From: a bacterium
Lineage (GTDB): Bacteria > Hydrothermota > Tepidihabitantia > Tepidihabitantales > Tepidihabitantaceae
Length of the DNA stretch: 59,977 nt
Assembly: GCA_035505375.1 (NCBI GenBank)
Contig: DATJQV010000003.1
Coordinates: 1-59,977, forward strand
Reading direction: 5' to 3'
Every line of letters begins with the position of its first letter. The stretch's first letter is position 1. The notes below the pieces were generated by a model. The model saw only the letters and a program-made list of their open reading frames with translations. It was not told the origin of the DNA and made no database searches. A program made the position numbers and the translations under genes. Shown here piece by piece: positions 16,112-23,108 of this stretch.

Positions 16112-16354
16112 CTACTTCTTCTCGGCCAGCTTCTTCTGCAGGTACTCGGCGGCCTTGCCAACAGTTATCAACTGCTGGGAATCCTCGTCCGGGATCTCGA
16201 CCCCGAACTTCTCTTCGAACGCCATGACCAGCTCGACGATGTCGAGCGAATCCGCGCCCAGGTCGTCAACAAAGTGAGCGGTGTCGGTGACTTTCTCCGG
16301 AGCGACGTGCAACTGTTCAACTATTATGTTCTTTACATCGTCTATCAGCGCCAT
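16112..16354 (-). CDS. acpP: Acyl carrier protein
   Basis: The 80-residue acidic carrier with the phosphopantetheine Ser in [21 protein letters not shown]. The start is ATG 16354 (a TTG directly before it is ignored) with AAGGAGG six bases upstream. First gene of a run acpP-fabF-etfB-coaE-phosphoribosyltransferase. The matching holo-ACP synthase is at 27140-27511. Confidence 0.96.
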   Translation of the reverse strand: MALIDDVKNIIVEQLHVAPEKVTDTAHFVDDLGADSLDIVELVMAFEEKFGVEIPDEDSQQLITVGKAAEYLQKKLAEKK

Positions 16355-16428
16355 CAACTTCCTCCTTAAGGATGCCGGCCATCAGAACAGGCCGTCTTTG
16401 GCGGACGCTAGCCGAAAACTGGCAGAGT

Positions 16429-16456
16429 AGTGTATCAATAAGCCCGCTAAAGTCAA
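16429..16456 (-). promoter_or_regulatory. Promoter of the acpP operon
   Basis: TTGACT (16456-16451), 16 bases, TACACT (16434-16429), followed by a leader of about 70 bases with a strong Shine-Dalgarno site. The spacer 16457-16615 holds 7-base words (CCACGGA, CGAACAC, CGGTGAA). Confidence 0.65.
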
Positions 16457-16615
16457 TTCAGGCAGGGGGAGCCGCAGACCCACTGGGACAGGTCAGAATC
16501 CAGAATCCGGAGTTCCGAACCAGGATAGAACCAACCACGGACGAACACCGGTGAACACGGGTTCAGCATGGACTCCGTCTCGAACCCTTGAACCCCGGGA
16601 CCCCGGAACCCTGTC

Positions 16616-17038
16616 CTACGGCAGGGTGAGCAGGTTCAGGCCGGAAAGCGGGTCCGGTTTGCGGACGAGGCGGCGTGTCCCGGGCACGAGCGTAACTTCG
16701 AGCGTAACCGTAACCTTACCCGAGAAAAGGTGGCCGGCGAAGGTCGTGAGCCGCGGATTGCTGATAACGGCGTGGATATGGCAGGCCGGGTTCTTGCCGA
16801 CCCAGGCCACGTTCCCAACCACGGCCGCCACCTCGTGGTCGCCCTCAAACAACCGCTTGTGATAGGTCCTGGTCTTCGGGTCAAAGCACCCGAGGGTGAT
16901 ATTGTCGGCCGCCCCGATGCCGGTCAGGAACCCGGACCTGATGCGTCGGCTGCGCACAAAACCGGCGAGCGTCTCGATTATCTCCTCGCCCGGCATCAGC
17001 CGAAGCTGCCAGTACGACCCATTCCTCACGGCCCTCAT
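16616..17038 (-). CDS. PPC/PCC-domain (DUF296) protein
   Basis: A 140-residue single-domain protein: LRLMPGEEIIETLAGFVR, GFLTGIGAADNITLGCFD, GDHEVAAVVGNVAWVGKNPACHIHAVIS and FAGHLFSGKVTVTLEVTLV follow the PPC fold found alone in bacteria and at the end of plant AT-hook proteins. The His pair in CHIHAV sits where related proteins bind metal. Its ATG overlaps the topA stop as ATGA, so it is coupled to topA. A DNA-related role is possible but not shown. Confidence 0.85.
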   Translation of the reverse strand: MRAVRNGSYWQLRLMPGEEIIETLAGFVRSRRIRSGFLTGIGAADNITLGCFDPKTRTYHKRLFEGDHEVAAVVGNVAWVGKNPACHIHAVISNPRLTTFAGHLFSGKVTVTLEVTLVPGTRRLVRKPDPLSGLNLLTLP

Positions 17039-19503
17039 GATTCCTCCCTGGTCCCTGAACCCTGATCCCCGGTCCCTGGTTTCTTATCCTTCTTAATGTA
17101 CTTGCACTTCGGGTATCCGGAACAGGCGACGAACGGCCCGAAACGGCCTCGCCGTTCGACCAGGTTCTTCCCGCACTGCGGGCACTTCTCTTCAAGCATC
17201 TTCGGCTCCGGCCGCGCGCCGCGGACCATGAACTTGCACTCCGGGTATCCGGTGCAGCCCACGAAAACCCCGAACCGGCCACGCTTCTCGGCCAGCGGCT
17301 TGCCGCACTTCGGGCAGGGCTCGCCCGGCTTCAGGTTTGGCCCCGGCTCTTCGCGCTTGATGTACCTGCATTCGGGATATCCGGAGCACGCCTTGAACGG
17401 CCCGAACCTTCCCGACCGCTCGGCCAAAGGCTTGCCGCACTGCGGGCACTTCTCATCGAGCAGCTTCGCCTTCTCCTTCTTAATGTACTTACACTCCGGG
17501 TAGCGCGAGCAGGCGATGAACTTGCCGAATCTGCCCCAGCGCTCGGCCAGGTTCGCGCCGCACTCCGGGCACTTCTCCTCCAGTTCCTTGCGCAATTCCT
17601 GCTTGATGTCGGCCGCGCCCTCCGCGACCTTGTCCAGGTCCTGCTTGAACGGCTTGTAGAATCGCCCGATGACCTCCTGCCACTTCTCGCTACCCTCTTC
17701 CACGAGGTCGAGCTCCTTCTCCATCTCGCGGGTGAACCCGAGCTCGAAGATGTCCGAGAATCGGGGCACCAGCACGTCGGTGACGACCATCCCGAGCTCG
17801 GTCGGCCAGAGCCTGCCCTCGCGCCGCTCCGCGTATTTCCGGTCGAACAGGGTCGAGACGATGGTCGCGTAGGTCGAAGGCCGGCCGATGGAGTTCGTTT
17901 CCAGCCGCTTGATGAGCGTCGCCTCGGTGTAGCGCGCGGGCGGCTGGGTGAACTTCTGCTCGGGCCGGAACTCCTTCATCGTCAGCGGCTCGGCCGGGGC
18001 GAGCGCGGGCAGGACCTTCTCCTTGTCCGGGTCGCCGTAGACACGCTCGAATCCGCTGAACTTGCACTTCACCGCGTCCGCCTTGAACAGGTAGTCACCG
18101 CCCGCGACCTGCGCTTCGGTCAGCGCATAGACCGCGTCGGCCATCTGGCTGGCCACGAACCGGCGCCAGACCAGGTCGTAGAGTCTGAACTGCTCCGGCG
18201 TCAGGAACCGCTTCACCGATTCCGGCGTGCGGTCAACCCGCGTCGGCCGAATCGCCTCATGCGCCCCCTGCGCCCCGGCCCTGTCCGGATAGTGGCGCGG
18301 CTTCTCGGGCAGGAACTCCGGGCCGAAGCTTGCGGCCACGAACTCGCGCGTATCGCCCACGAATGCGTCGGCCACGCGGAAAGAATCGGTACGCGGATAG
18401 GTGATGAGACCGGCGGTTTCCTTCTCCAGGTCAATGCCCTCGAAGAGCTGCTGCGCCACCTGCATCGCCCTGCGGGCCGGCATGCTCAAACGCTGCACCG
18501 CGTCCTGCTGCATCGTCGCGGTGGCGAACGGCGGCAGCGGCCTTCGCGCCCGGTCGCGCGACCTCACATCGGCCACGCGGAACTCGGCCGCAGCGCAGCC
18601 CTTCTTCACCGCCTCCATCTCGGCCGCGCTGGTAATCTTGAAGTCCTTGCCGGCTATCTTCGCCAGTTGCGCCTCGAACGTCGCGCCTCCGCCTTCCCGC
18701 TCCTCCACTCTATCCCTTGCTCCCTCTATCCCTTTGTCCCCCTCCTTTTCGAACAGCGCCTTGATGGTCCAGAACTCCTCGGGCTTGAACGCCTGAATCT
18801 CGCGTTCGCGGTCCACGATCATGCGCAGGGCCACCGTCTGCACCCTGCCCGCGGAAAGCCCGCCGCGCACGATCTTCCAGAGCAGCGGCGACACGAGGTA
18901 GCCGACCAGCCGGTCGAGCACGCGCCGCCCGCGGTGCGAATCGACCTTCCTCTGGTCGATTTCGATCGGCTTATCCAAGGCTTCCTTCAGACCTTTGGCC
19001 GTAATTTCGTACACCAGCACGCGCTTCATCGGAACCGCCGTCCCCTGCCCCTCACCCCTCGCCCCGCCCAGCTCGAAAGCCACCGAGTAGGCTATCGCCT
19101 CTCCCTCGCGGTCCGGGTCGGTCGCGATGTAGACGGCTCGCGCCTGCCTGGCCGCGGCCTTCAGCTCATTGATGACCGCCGCCTTCCCGCGGATCTTGAT
19201 ATAATCCGGCTCGAACCCGTGCTCGATATCCACGCCGAGTCGCGACTTCGGCAGGTCGGCAATGTGCCCCCTGGACGAGAGCACCTGCATCTTCCCGGCG
19301 AGCAGCTTCCCGATTGTCCTCGCCTTGGTCGGCGACTCGACAATCAACAGGTCCTTGCCGGTCCCTCGACTTCTAGCTTCTAGCTTCTCGCCTCTAGCTT
19401 CTGACTTCGTCCTAGCCTTCGTGTCTTGGTGTCTTGGTGGTAAGACTCCGACCTTCCGGCCGGCCTTTGCCCGCTTCGGGGCATTCGCGTTTTTCTTTGG
19501 CAT
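17035..19503 (-). CDS. topA: DNA topoisomerase I
   Basis: Relaxes negative supercoils. The 822-residue protein has the Toprim domain (DLLIVESPTKA at 51-61, ATDPDREGEAIAYS at 127-140), HRGRRVLDRLVGYLVSP at 190-206, the active Tyr in GLITYPRTDS (Tyr 369) and four C4 zinc-finger repeats over the last 200 residues. Residues 1-50 are a basic, low-complexity extension, and residues about 145-157 and 253-274 are Gly/Glu/Arg-rich inserts; all three are translated from short-period repeats. ATG 19503 lies nine bases after its -10 box, so a leaderless mRNA is predicted. Confidence 0.97.
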   Translation of the reverse strand: MPKKNANAPKRAKAGRKVGVLPPRHQDTKARTKSEARGEKLEARSRGTGKDLLIVESPTKARTIGKLLAGKMQVLSSRGHIADLPKSRLGVDIEHGFEPDYIKIRGKAAVINELKAAARQARAVYIATDPDREGEAIAYSVAFELGGARGEGQGTAVPMKRVLVYEITAKGLKEALDKPIEIDQRKVDSHRGRRVLDRLVGYLVSPLLWKIVRGGLSAGRVQTVALRMIVDREREIQAFKPEEFWTIKALFEKEGDKGIEGARDRVEEREGGGATFEAQLAKIAGKDFKITSAAEMEAVKKGCAAAEFRVADVRSRDRARRPLPPFATATMQQDAVQRLSMPARRAMQVAQQLFEGIDLEKETAGLITYPRTDSFRVADAFVGDTREFVAASFGPEFLPEKPRHYPDRAGAQGAHEAIRPTRVDRTPESVKRFLTPEQFRLYDLVWRRFVASQMADAVYALTEAQVAGGDYLFKADAVKCKFSGFERVYGDPDKEKVLPALAPAEPLTMKEFRPEQKFTQPPARYTEATLIKRLETNSIGRPSTYATIVSTLFDRKYAERREGRLWPTELGMVVTDVLVPRFSDIFELGFTREMEKELDLVEEGSEKWQEVIGRFYKPFKQDLDKVAEGAADIKQELRKELEEKCPECGANLAERWGRFGKFIACSRYPECKYIKKEKAKLLDEKCPQCGKPLAERSGRFGPFKACSGYPECRYIKREEPGPNLKPGEPCPKCGKPLAEKRGRFGVFVGCTGYPECKFMVRGARPEPKMLEEKCPQCGKNLVERRGRFGPFVACSGYPKCKYIKKDKKPGTGDQGSGTREES
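18690..18755. repeat. 7-bp-period repeat inside topA
   Basis: TCCCTCT/ATCCCTT/CCCTTGC-type units encode an Arg/Glu/Gly loop near residue 265. A similar run at 19372-19435 (CTTCTAG, CTTCTCG, CCTCTAG units plus CTTGGTGT words) encodes residues 25-45. Confidence 0.65.
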
Positions 19504-19512
19504 TGCGCGTGT

Positions 19513-19540
19513 AGAATAATAGGAAAGTAAGGACTGTCAA
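19513..19540 (-). promoter_or_regulatory. Leaderless-type topA promoter
   Basis: TTGACA (19540-19535), 16 bases, TATTCT (19518-19513), nine bases to ATG 19503. Confidence 0.7.
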
Positions 19541-19709
19541 CTACGGGGCACAAGAGTGCGCGTGGAATCTGCCCTCGGAACTCCCCGGCTAGACGCACCG
19601 ACAAGAGCGCCAAGCCCGGAGAGACATAAGCGCAGACTATGTAGATTCGCGATTGTCTCTCGCTGCTCGGGAATCTACAATCATCAATCTTGAATCTAGA
19701 ATGCCATTG

Positions 19710-19985
19710 AAGGCTCCCTTCAAAGCTCGCTGGAAAGCTCGTCTCAGAGCTCGCCGGAAAGCACCAAAGAAAGCTCACTCGAAAGCTCACTTCACAGCTT
19801 CTTCCATTGCTCATTACAGAGCTCACTTCATCGCTTCGTGCATTGCTCATCTCAAAGTTCAGCGCATCGCTTCTTTCATCGCTTGCTTCAAAGCTCAGTC
19901 GAAAGCTCGGGTTAAAGCTCGTCCGAAAGCTCAACTCAAAGTTCATTTCAAGGCTCGTTTCATGGCTTCTTCGAATGCTCCTCAA
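19710..19985. repeat. 12-bp-period degenerate array B (23 units)
   Basis: Twenty-three 12-base units with consensus AAAGCTCACTTC, core GCTC/GCTT, with no insertion or deletion. Frames are open on both strands: plus reads Lys-Ala-X-X tetrapeptides, minus reads Ser/Phe/Glu-rich sequence. No ribosome site supports either. The flanks hold 19541-19709 (no feature seen) and 19986-20299 (7-base CTTCTGG/GTTCTGG words at 20155-20280). Confidence 0.85.
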
Positions 19986-20299
19986 AGGGCTAGCCCCCAG
20001 GCGACCCCTATATGCGGATTCTCCGCGACCCGACAGTGCTTAACCGACCAGGAGTTATTGAGTTACGCTCGATTGGCGAGTGTCACTAAACCTTCAGTTC
20101 TTTTTGCCGTCTCGGTGAACCCGGAGTCCACTCGTTCATCGTTCCACGTCCCCGGTTCTGACTTCTGGCTCTTGGCTTCTGCCTCTTGACTTCGCCCCCG
20201 CCGTCGTGTCCCAACTCTTTCTCCTGCTGAGAGTTCTGGTTTCTGGTCTCTGAATTCTGGTTTCTGCTTTGTCCGAGTTCTCACTATCCCCTGGACGGT

Positions 20300-20647
20300 T
20301 GGGGGAGTTCCTGCCCCCAGACCGGCCCTCGCTCCAGCGCCCGTTGAGGCCGCTGCACCGGCTCCGGCAACGACATCCGCTCCGTCCCGCGCTCCGGCAC
20401 CTGCTTCGGCGTAGGCAACGGCCTTCGCTCCGGCCCCTCTTCCGTGGCACGGAACAGCATCTGCTCCGGGCTCTGCTCTTTCGCCCTGACCAGCCCCCGC
20501 TCCTCGCTTCGCTCCGGCATCCGCAACAGCCGCCGGTCCAGTCCCCGCTCCAGGCCGATGTCCGGCCTCAGCTCCAGCCCATGCACCAGGCTCCGCTCCT
20601 GTCCGCGGACCTGCTCCCGGAACGGGCCTCAGTCCCGTATCTGCCCC
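20300..20647. repeat. 12-bp-period degenerate array D (about 29 units)
   Basis: About 29 units in strict 12-base register, consensus close to GGCCCCCGCTCC with the core CTCC/CACC/CAAC. Minus-strand translation is Glu/Arg/Pro-rich, plus-strand Leu/Arg/Pro-rich. It lies between array B and the first HigB/HigA module. Confidence 0.8.
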
Positions 20648-20788
20648 GCATTTCCCCCAGCCCGACGGTCAACCGTGCTCCGCGCGCGGGCTTGACTATG
20701 CACGGCACGCGCATAACATCCCTCCTGATGCAAGGCCAAATCCGGCCAAACCCGATGACTCCGTCGTCGCCGGCCCGAAACTCGGAAC

Positions 20789-20816
20789 TTGACCGTATGA
20801 ACCTATAGGTTAATAT
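20789..20816 (+). promoter_or_regulatory. Promoter and operator of toxin-antitoxin module 1
   Basis: TTGACC (20789-20794), 16 bases, TAATAT (20811-20816). The perfect palindrome AACCTATAGGTT (20800-20811) fills the spacer and touches the -10 box, as expected for autorepression by the downstream antitoxin. Confidence 0.75.
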
Positions 20817-20820
20817 CATG

Positions 20821-21198
20821 GTGAGACTTGAGGAACTGAAAACCGGACCGGCGCTCGTGGTCTGTGCTCTGGTCGTCAATGAACGAAACGAGACTGCTGA
20901 GTATCTTACCGCCCTGTCGCCGGTGGGACGGAAGAGGCTTGACTATGTATTCCGGCGGCTCGCCGAGCTCGGCCAGGCCGGGTTTCGTGATGAGACGCTC
21001 AAACGGCTTGAGGGCGTGGTCTGCGAGATAAAGGAGCACCGCACGAATACAAGGCTGTTCTGTTTCACATCAGGACACCGGCTCATTGTCTGCACACACG
21101 CTGCCCGGAAGCCTGCGGGCAACGCCCGGTATCAGGTCGAGATAGACAAAGTTCAGCGCCTGTACGAACTGTGCCTGGCCGAAGGAGTACTGCCATGA
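20821..21198 (+). CDS. HigB-like toxin (phage-derived Gp49-like family), module 1
   Basis: A 125-residue RelE-fold toxin, expected to cleave mRNA on the ribosome. It has the family plan: a helical pair (RKRLDYVFRRLAELGQ), KRLEGVVCEIKEHRTNTRLFCFTSGHRLIVCTHAARKP (broken here as the catalytic sheet) and a C-terminal helix with VQRLYELC. An ATG (20818) and GTG (20821) both lie within seven bases of the -10 box, so the true start is unclear; GTG aligns with the start of its paralogue at 21793. It overlaps the antitoxin as ATGA. Confidence 0.8.
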   Translation: MRLEELKTGPALVVCALVVNERNETAEYLTALSPVGRKRLDYVFRRLAELGQAGFRDETLKRLEGVVCEIKEHRTNTRLFCFTSGHRLIVCTHAARKPAGNARYQVEIDKVQRLYELCLAEGVLP

Positions 21199-21656
21199 TA
21201 GAAAAGGCCGCGTGGTATGAGGAAATGAGGAAGGGCTTCGAAAACGACCCTGACTACTGGGCTGAGGGGTTGAAGCTCGACTTTGCCGAGGAAGTGGGCC
21301 GGCTGATGGAAGAGCAGAAGGTCAGCCGAGCCGAACTTGCGCGCAGACTCGGCACTTCGCCTGCTTACGTCACGAAGATTCTGCACTGGACTGCGAACCT
21401 GACCCTGACAAGCATGTCCAAGATCGCCCTGGCATTCGGCTCCAGGGTTCATCTCAGCCTCGCGCCCAAGAACGCTCCTTCCGGCAGGCGTGTGGCCGTG
21501 GTTCCCGCAACCCGCAGGCGCGTGCGACGGAGCGAGTTGGCTTCGCCCCACCCGGCGCAGAGCGTGGCTGCTGACCGACCCTCTCGCGCCAGGCAGCATG
21601 ACTTCATCGCCTCCGACAAACCAGCCCGCGCCCGGCGTCAGGGCGGCAAGGAATGA
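21195..21656 (+). CDS. HigA-like XRE antitoxin, module 1
   Basis: A 153-residue protein starting MIEKAAWYEEMRKGF at ATG 21195 (GGAG eight bases upstream; the ATG overlaps the toxin stop). An XRE helix-turn-helix spans residues about 35-90 (AELARRLGTSPAYVTKIL). The Arg-rich, Ala/Pro-rich tail (residues 95-153) is disordered and shares the ending ASDKPAR with the paralogue. It should neutralise the toxin and bind the AACCT-AGGTT operator. Confidence 0.85.
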   Translation: MIEKAAWYEEMRKGFENDPDYWAEGLKLDFAEEVGRLMEEQKVSRAELARRLGTSPAYVTKILHWTANLTLTSMSKIALAFGSRVHLSLAPKNAPSGRRVAVVPATRRRVRRSELASPHPAQSVAADRPSRARQHDFIASDKPARARRQGGKE

Positions 21657-21659
21657 GGA

Positions 21660-21756
21660 CCTAAGTCCGTGATTCCTCCTTCCTCTATTTTCACTCCTCC
21701 TTCCTCCATCCTCATTCCTCCATCTTCCGTCCTCCTTCCTCGCTCCTTCACGCGAA
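21660..21756. repeat. 7-bp-period pyrimidine array
   Basis: Successive 7-base units such as CCTTCCT, CCATCCT, CATTCCT, CCGTCCT and CGCTCCT, about eleven to twelve in register, fill the gap between the two modules. Confidence 0.8.
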
Positions 21757-21764
21757 AGCCGAAC

Positions 21765-21792
21765 TTGACCTTGTAAACCTTAAGGTTAATCT
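21765..21792 (+). promoter_or_regulatory. Promoter and operator of toxin-antitoxin module 2
   Basis: TTGACC (21765-21770), 16 bases, TAATCT (21787-21792). The perfect palindrome AACCTTAAGGTT (21776-21787) occupies the same place as in module 1; only its two central bases differ. Confidence 0.75.
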
Positions 21793-22173
21793 GTGCTGAG
21801 CTTGGATTTGCTGTTCGGCGGGGCTGCACGAGACGTGTACGCGCTGGCGGTCAACGAACGCTGTGCTACCCGGGACTGCATCTGCGACCTGCAGACGCGC
21901 TCGCAGGCACGCGTATACCGGATGCTGGAACGACTGGCCGAGCATGGACAGGTCGGCCGCGAGCAGCACCTCGTCCGACGTCTGGAAGGCAACGTCTTCG
22001 AGTTGAAGGAACGCGAATCCAGCACGAGATTGTCCGGCTTCTTCCACGGCGCCCGCGTGGTGGTCTGCACCCACGGCACCCGGAAGCCCGCGGGCAAGGC
22101 GGCGTATCGAACTGAGATAGACAAGGTGAAACGGCTGCATCAGATGTGCATTGACGAAGGAGTTCTAGATTGA
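21793..22173 (+). CDS. HigB-like toxin, module 2
   Basis: A paralogue of the toxin at 20821, 126 residues, with shared segments LAVNER, RVYRMLERLAEHGQVG, LKERESSTRLSGFFHGARV, VCTHGTRKPAGKA and KVKRLHQMC. The GTG at 21793 directly follows the -10 box, so translation may really start at one of the TTG codons at 21802 or 21808. It overlaps the antitoxin as TTGA. Presence of two similar modules in tandem suggests a local duplication followed by divergence. Confidence 0.8.
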   Translation: MLSLDLLFGGAARDVYALAVNERCATRDCICDLQTRSQARVYRMLERLAEHGQVGREQHLVRRLEGNVFELKERESSTRLSGFFHGARVVVCTHGTRKPAGKAAYRTEIDKVKRLHQMCIDEGVLD

Positions 22174-22610
22174 CCGAACGGGCAGAGTGGATCCGCAGGC
22201 TCGGCGAGAAGCTGGAGCAGAACCCGGTCTATTGGACGGAGTACCTGAAGCTGGAGTTTGCCGAGGAACTCAGCCGGCTGATGGACGAACGCGGACTCAC
22301 CAAGACCGACCTCGCGACGAAGCTCGGCTGCTCGCGTGCGTACATCACGAAGATATTCAACATCACGTTCAACCCGACCATCGAGACCCTGGCCAAGATT
22401 GCGCTGGCGTTCGACGCGCGAGTCGATCTCAAGTTGGTTCCCAGAGATGCTCCTTCGGGCAAGCGCGCAGTTGCGGCCCCAGCAACCCACCGCCGCGAAC
22501 GCCGGCCCGAATTCGCTGCCGCTGACCGACCTGCTCGCGCCAAGCGGAATGAGTTTGTCGCCTCCGACAAACCAAGGAGGGAGGATCGAGGAGAGAGGAA
22601 TGAGGGCTGA
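22170..22610 (+). CDS. HigA-like XRE antitoxin, module 2
   Basis: A 146-residue antitoxin with TTG start overlapping the toxin stop. XRE helix-turn-helix at residues 30-80 (KTDLATKLGCSRAYITKIF), then an Arg-rich tail. The last 12 residues are translated from the start of the following TGAGGA repeat, so the stop codon of the ancestral gene has probably been lost to repeat DNA. Confidence 0.85.
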   Translation: MTERAEWIRRLGEKLEQNPVYWTEYLKLEFAEELSRLMDERGLTKTDLATKLGCSRAYITKIFNITFNPTIETLAKIALAFDARVDLKLVPRDAPSGKRAVAAPATHRRERRPEFAAADRPARAKRNEFVASDKPRREDRGERNEG

Positions 22611-22845
22611 GGAATGAGGCCTGAGGAGTGAGGAGCGAAGTCGGCGTTTCTTCCATCCTCCGTCCTCTATCTTCCTTACTCCGCACTCCTCCGGTTCCTC
22701 CCTCCTCATTCCTCCATCTTCACTCCTTTTCTCGTCCTCCGTCCTAAGGTCCTGACGTGTATCCTCCATCCTCCGACCTCGGTCCTCGATCCTACTTCCT
22801 ACCTCCTCCCTCTTCTTACCTCCGTCCTCAGTCCTTTTCTCGACC
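22562..22845. repeat. 7-bp-period purine then pyrimidine arrays
   Basis: A TGAGGAA-type array (22575-22635) is followed by a long CCATCCT/CCGTCCT/CAGTCCT-type array (22648-22845). The two are roughly inverse in sense and could form a long hairpin. Confidence 0.75.
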
Positions 22846-22850
22846 CGCGC

Positions 22851-22894
22851 CCCGCCGCAAGCGTATTGCCTCGCCTGTCCGCAACCCCGCCCGA
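22851..22894. repeat. 44-bp direct repeat, copy 1
   Basis: Matches 23055-23098 at 43 of 44 positions (starting CCCGCCGCAAGC). The copies are 204 bases apart and enclose the HEPN promoter. Confidence 0.8.
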
Positions 22895-22989
22895 GATGAG
22901 TAGGGCATCTCCGAACTCACGAGAGCAGTTGTCCCCGAAGGGGCCATAGCGTTCGTCGGTCCGCGCGTCCTAGCGGGGTTTTTGGCTAG

Positions 22990-23018
22990 TTGACAGCATG
23001 ATCTAACTAAGCGATAAT
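22990..23018 (+). promoter_or_regulatory. Promoter of leader ORF and HEPN gene
   Basis: TTGACA (22990-22995), 17 bases, GATAAT (23013-23018). The next ATG is five bases downstream. Confidence 0.7.
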
Positions 23019-23023
23019 CGAGC

Positions 23024-23107
23024 ATGTGGTGCTTAAGTGCGGCAAGGCCCCGGTCCCGCCGCAAGCTTATTGCCTCGCCTGTCCGCAACCCCGCCCGAAG
23101 TGCGTAA
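23024..23107 (+). CDS. Putative leaderless leader ORF, 27 aa
   Basis: ATG five bases after the -10 box. It starts MWCLSAARPRSRRK and is Arg-rich because it reads through the second 44-bp repeat. Its TAA is one base before the GTG at 23109, which starts the HEPN gene frame. Confidence 0.4.
   Translation: MWCLSAARPRSRRKLIASPVRNPARSA
23055..23098. repeat. 44-bp direct repeat, copy 2
   Basis: Second copy of the repeat at 22851-22894, one mismatch. Confidence 0.8.
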
Positions 23108-23108
23108 G

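Noticed and set aside
19653-20189. 178-codon Lys/Ala-rich ORF through array B
   Set aside because: Same reason; the ends run into spacer words and no promoter or ribosome site was found.
20269-20808. 179-codon Pro/Leu/Arg ORF through array D
   Set aside because: Composition follows the repeat; both strands open; no gene signals.
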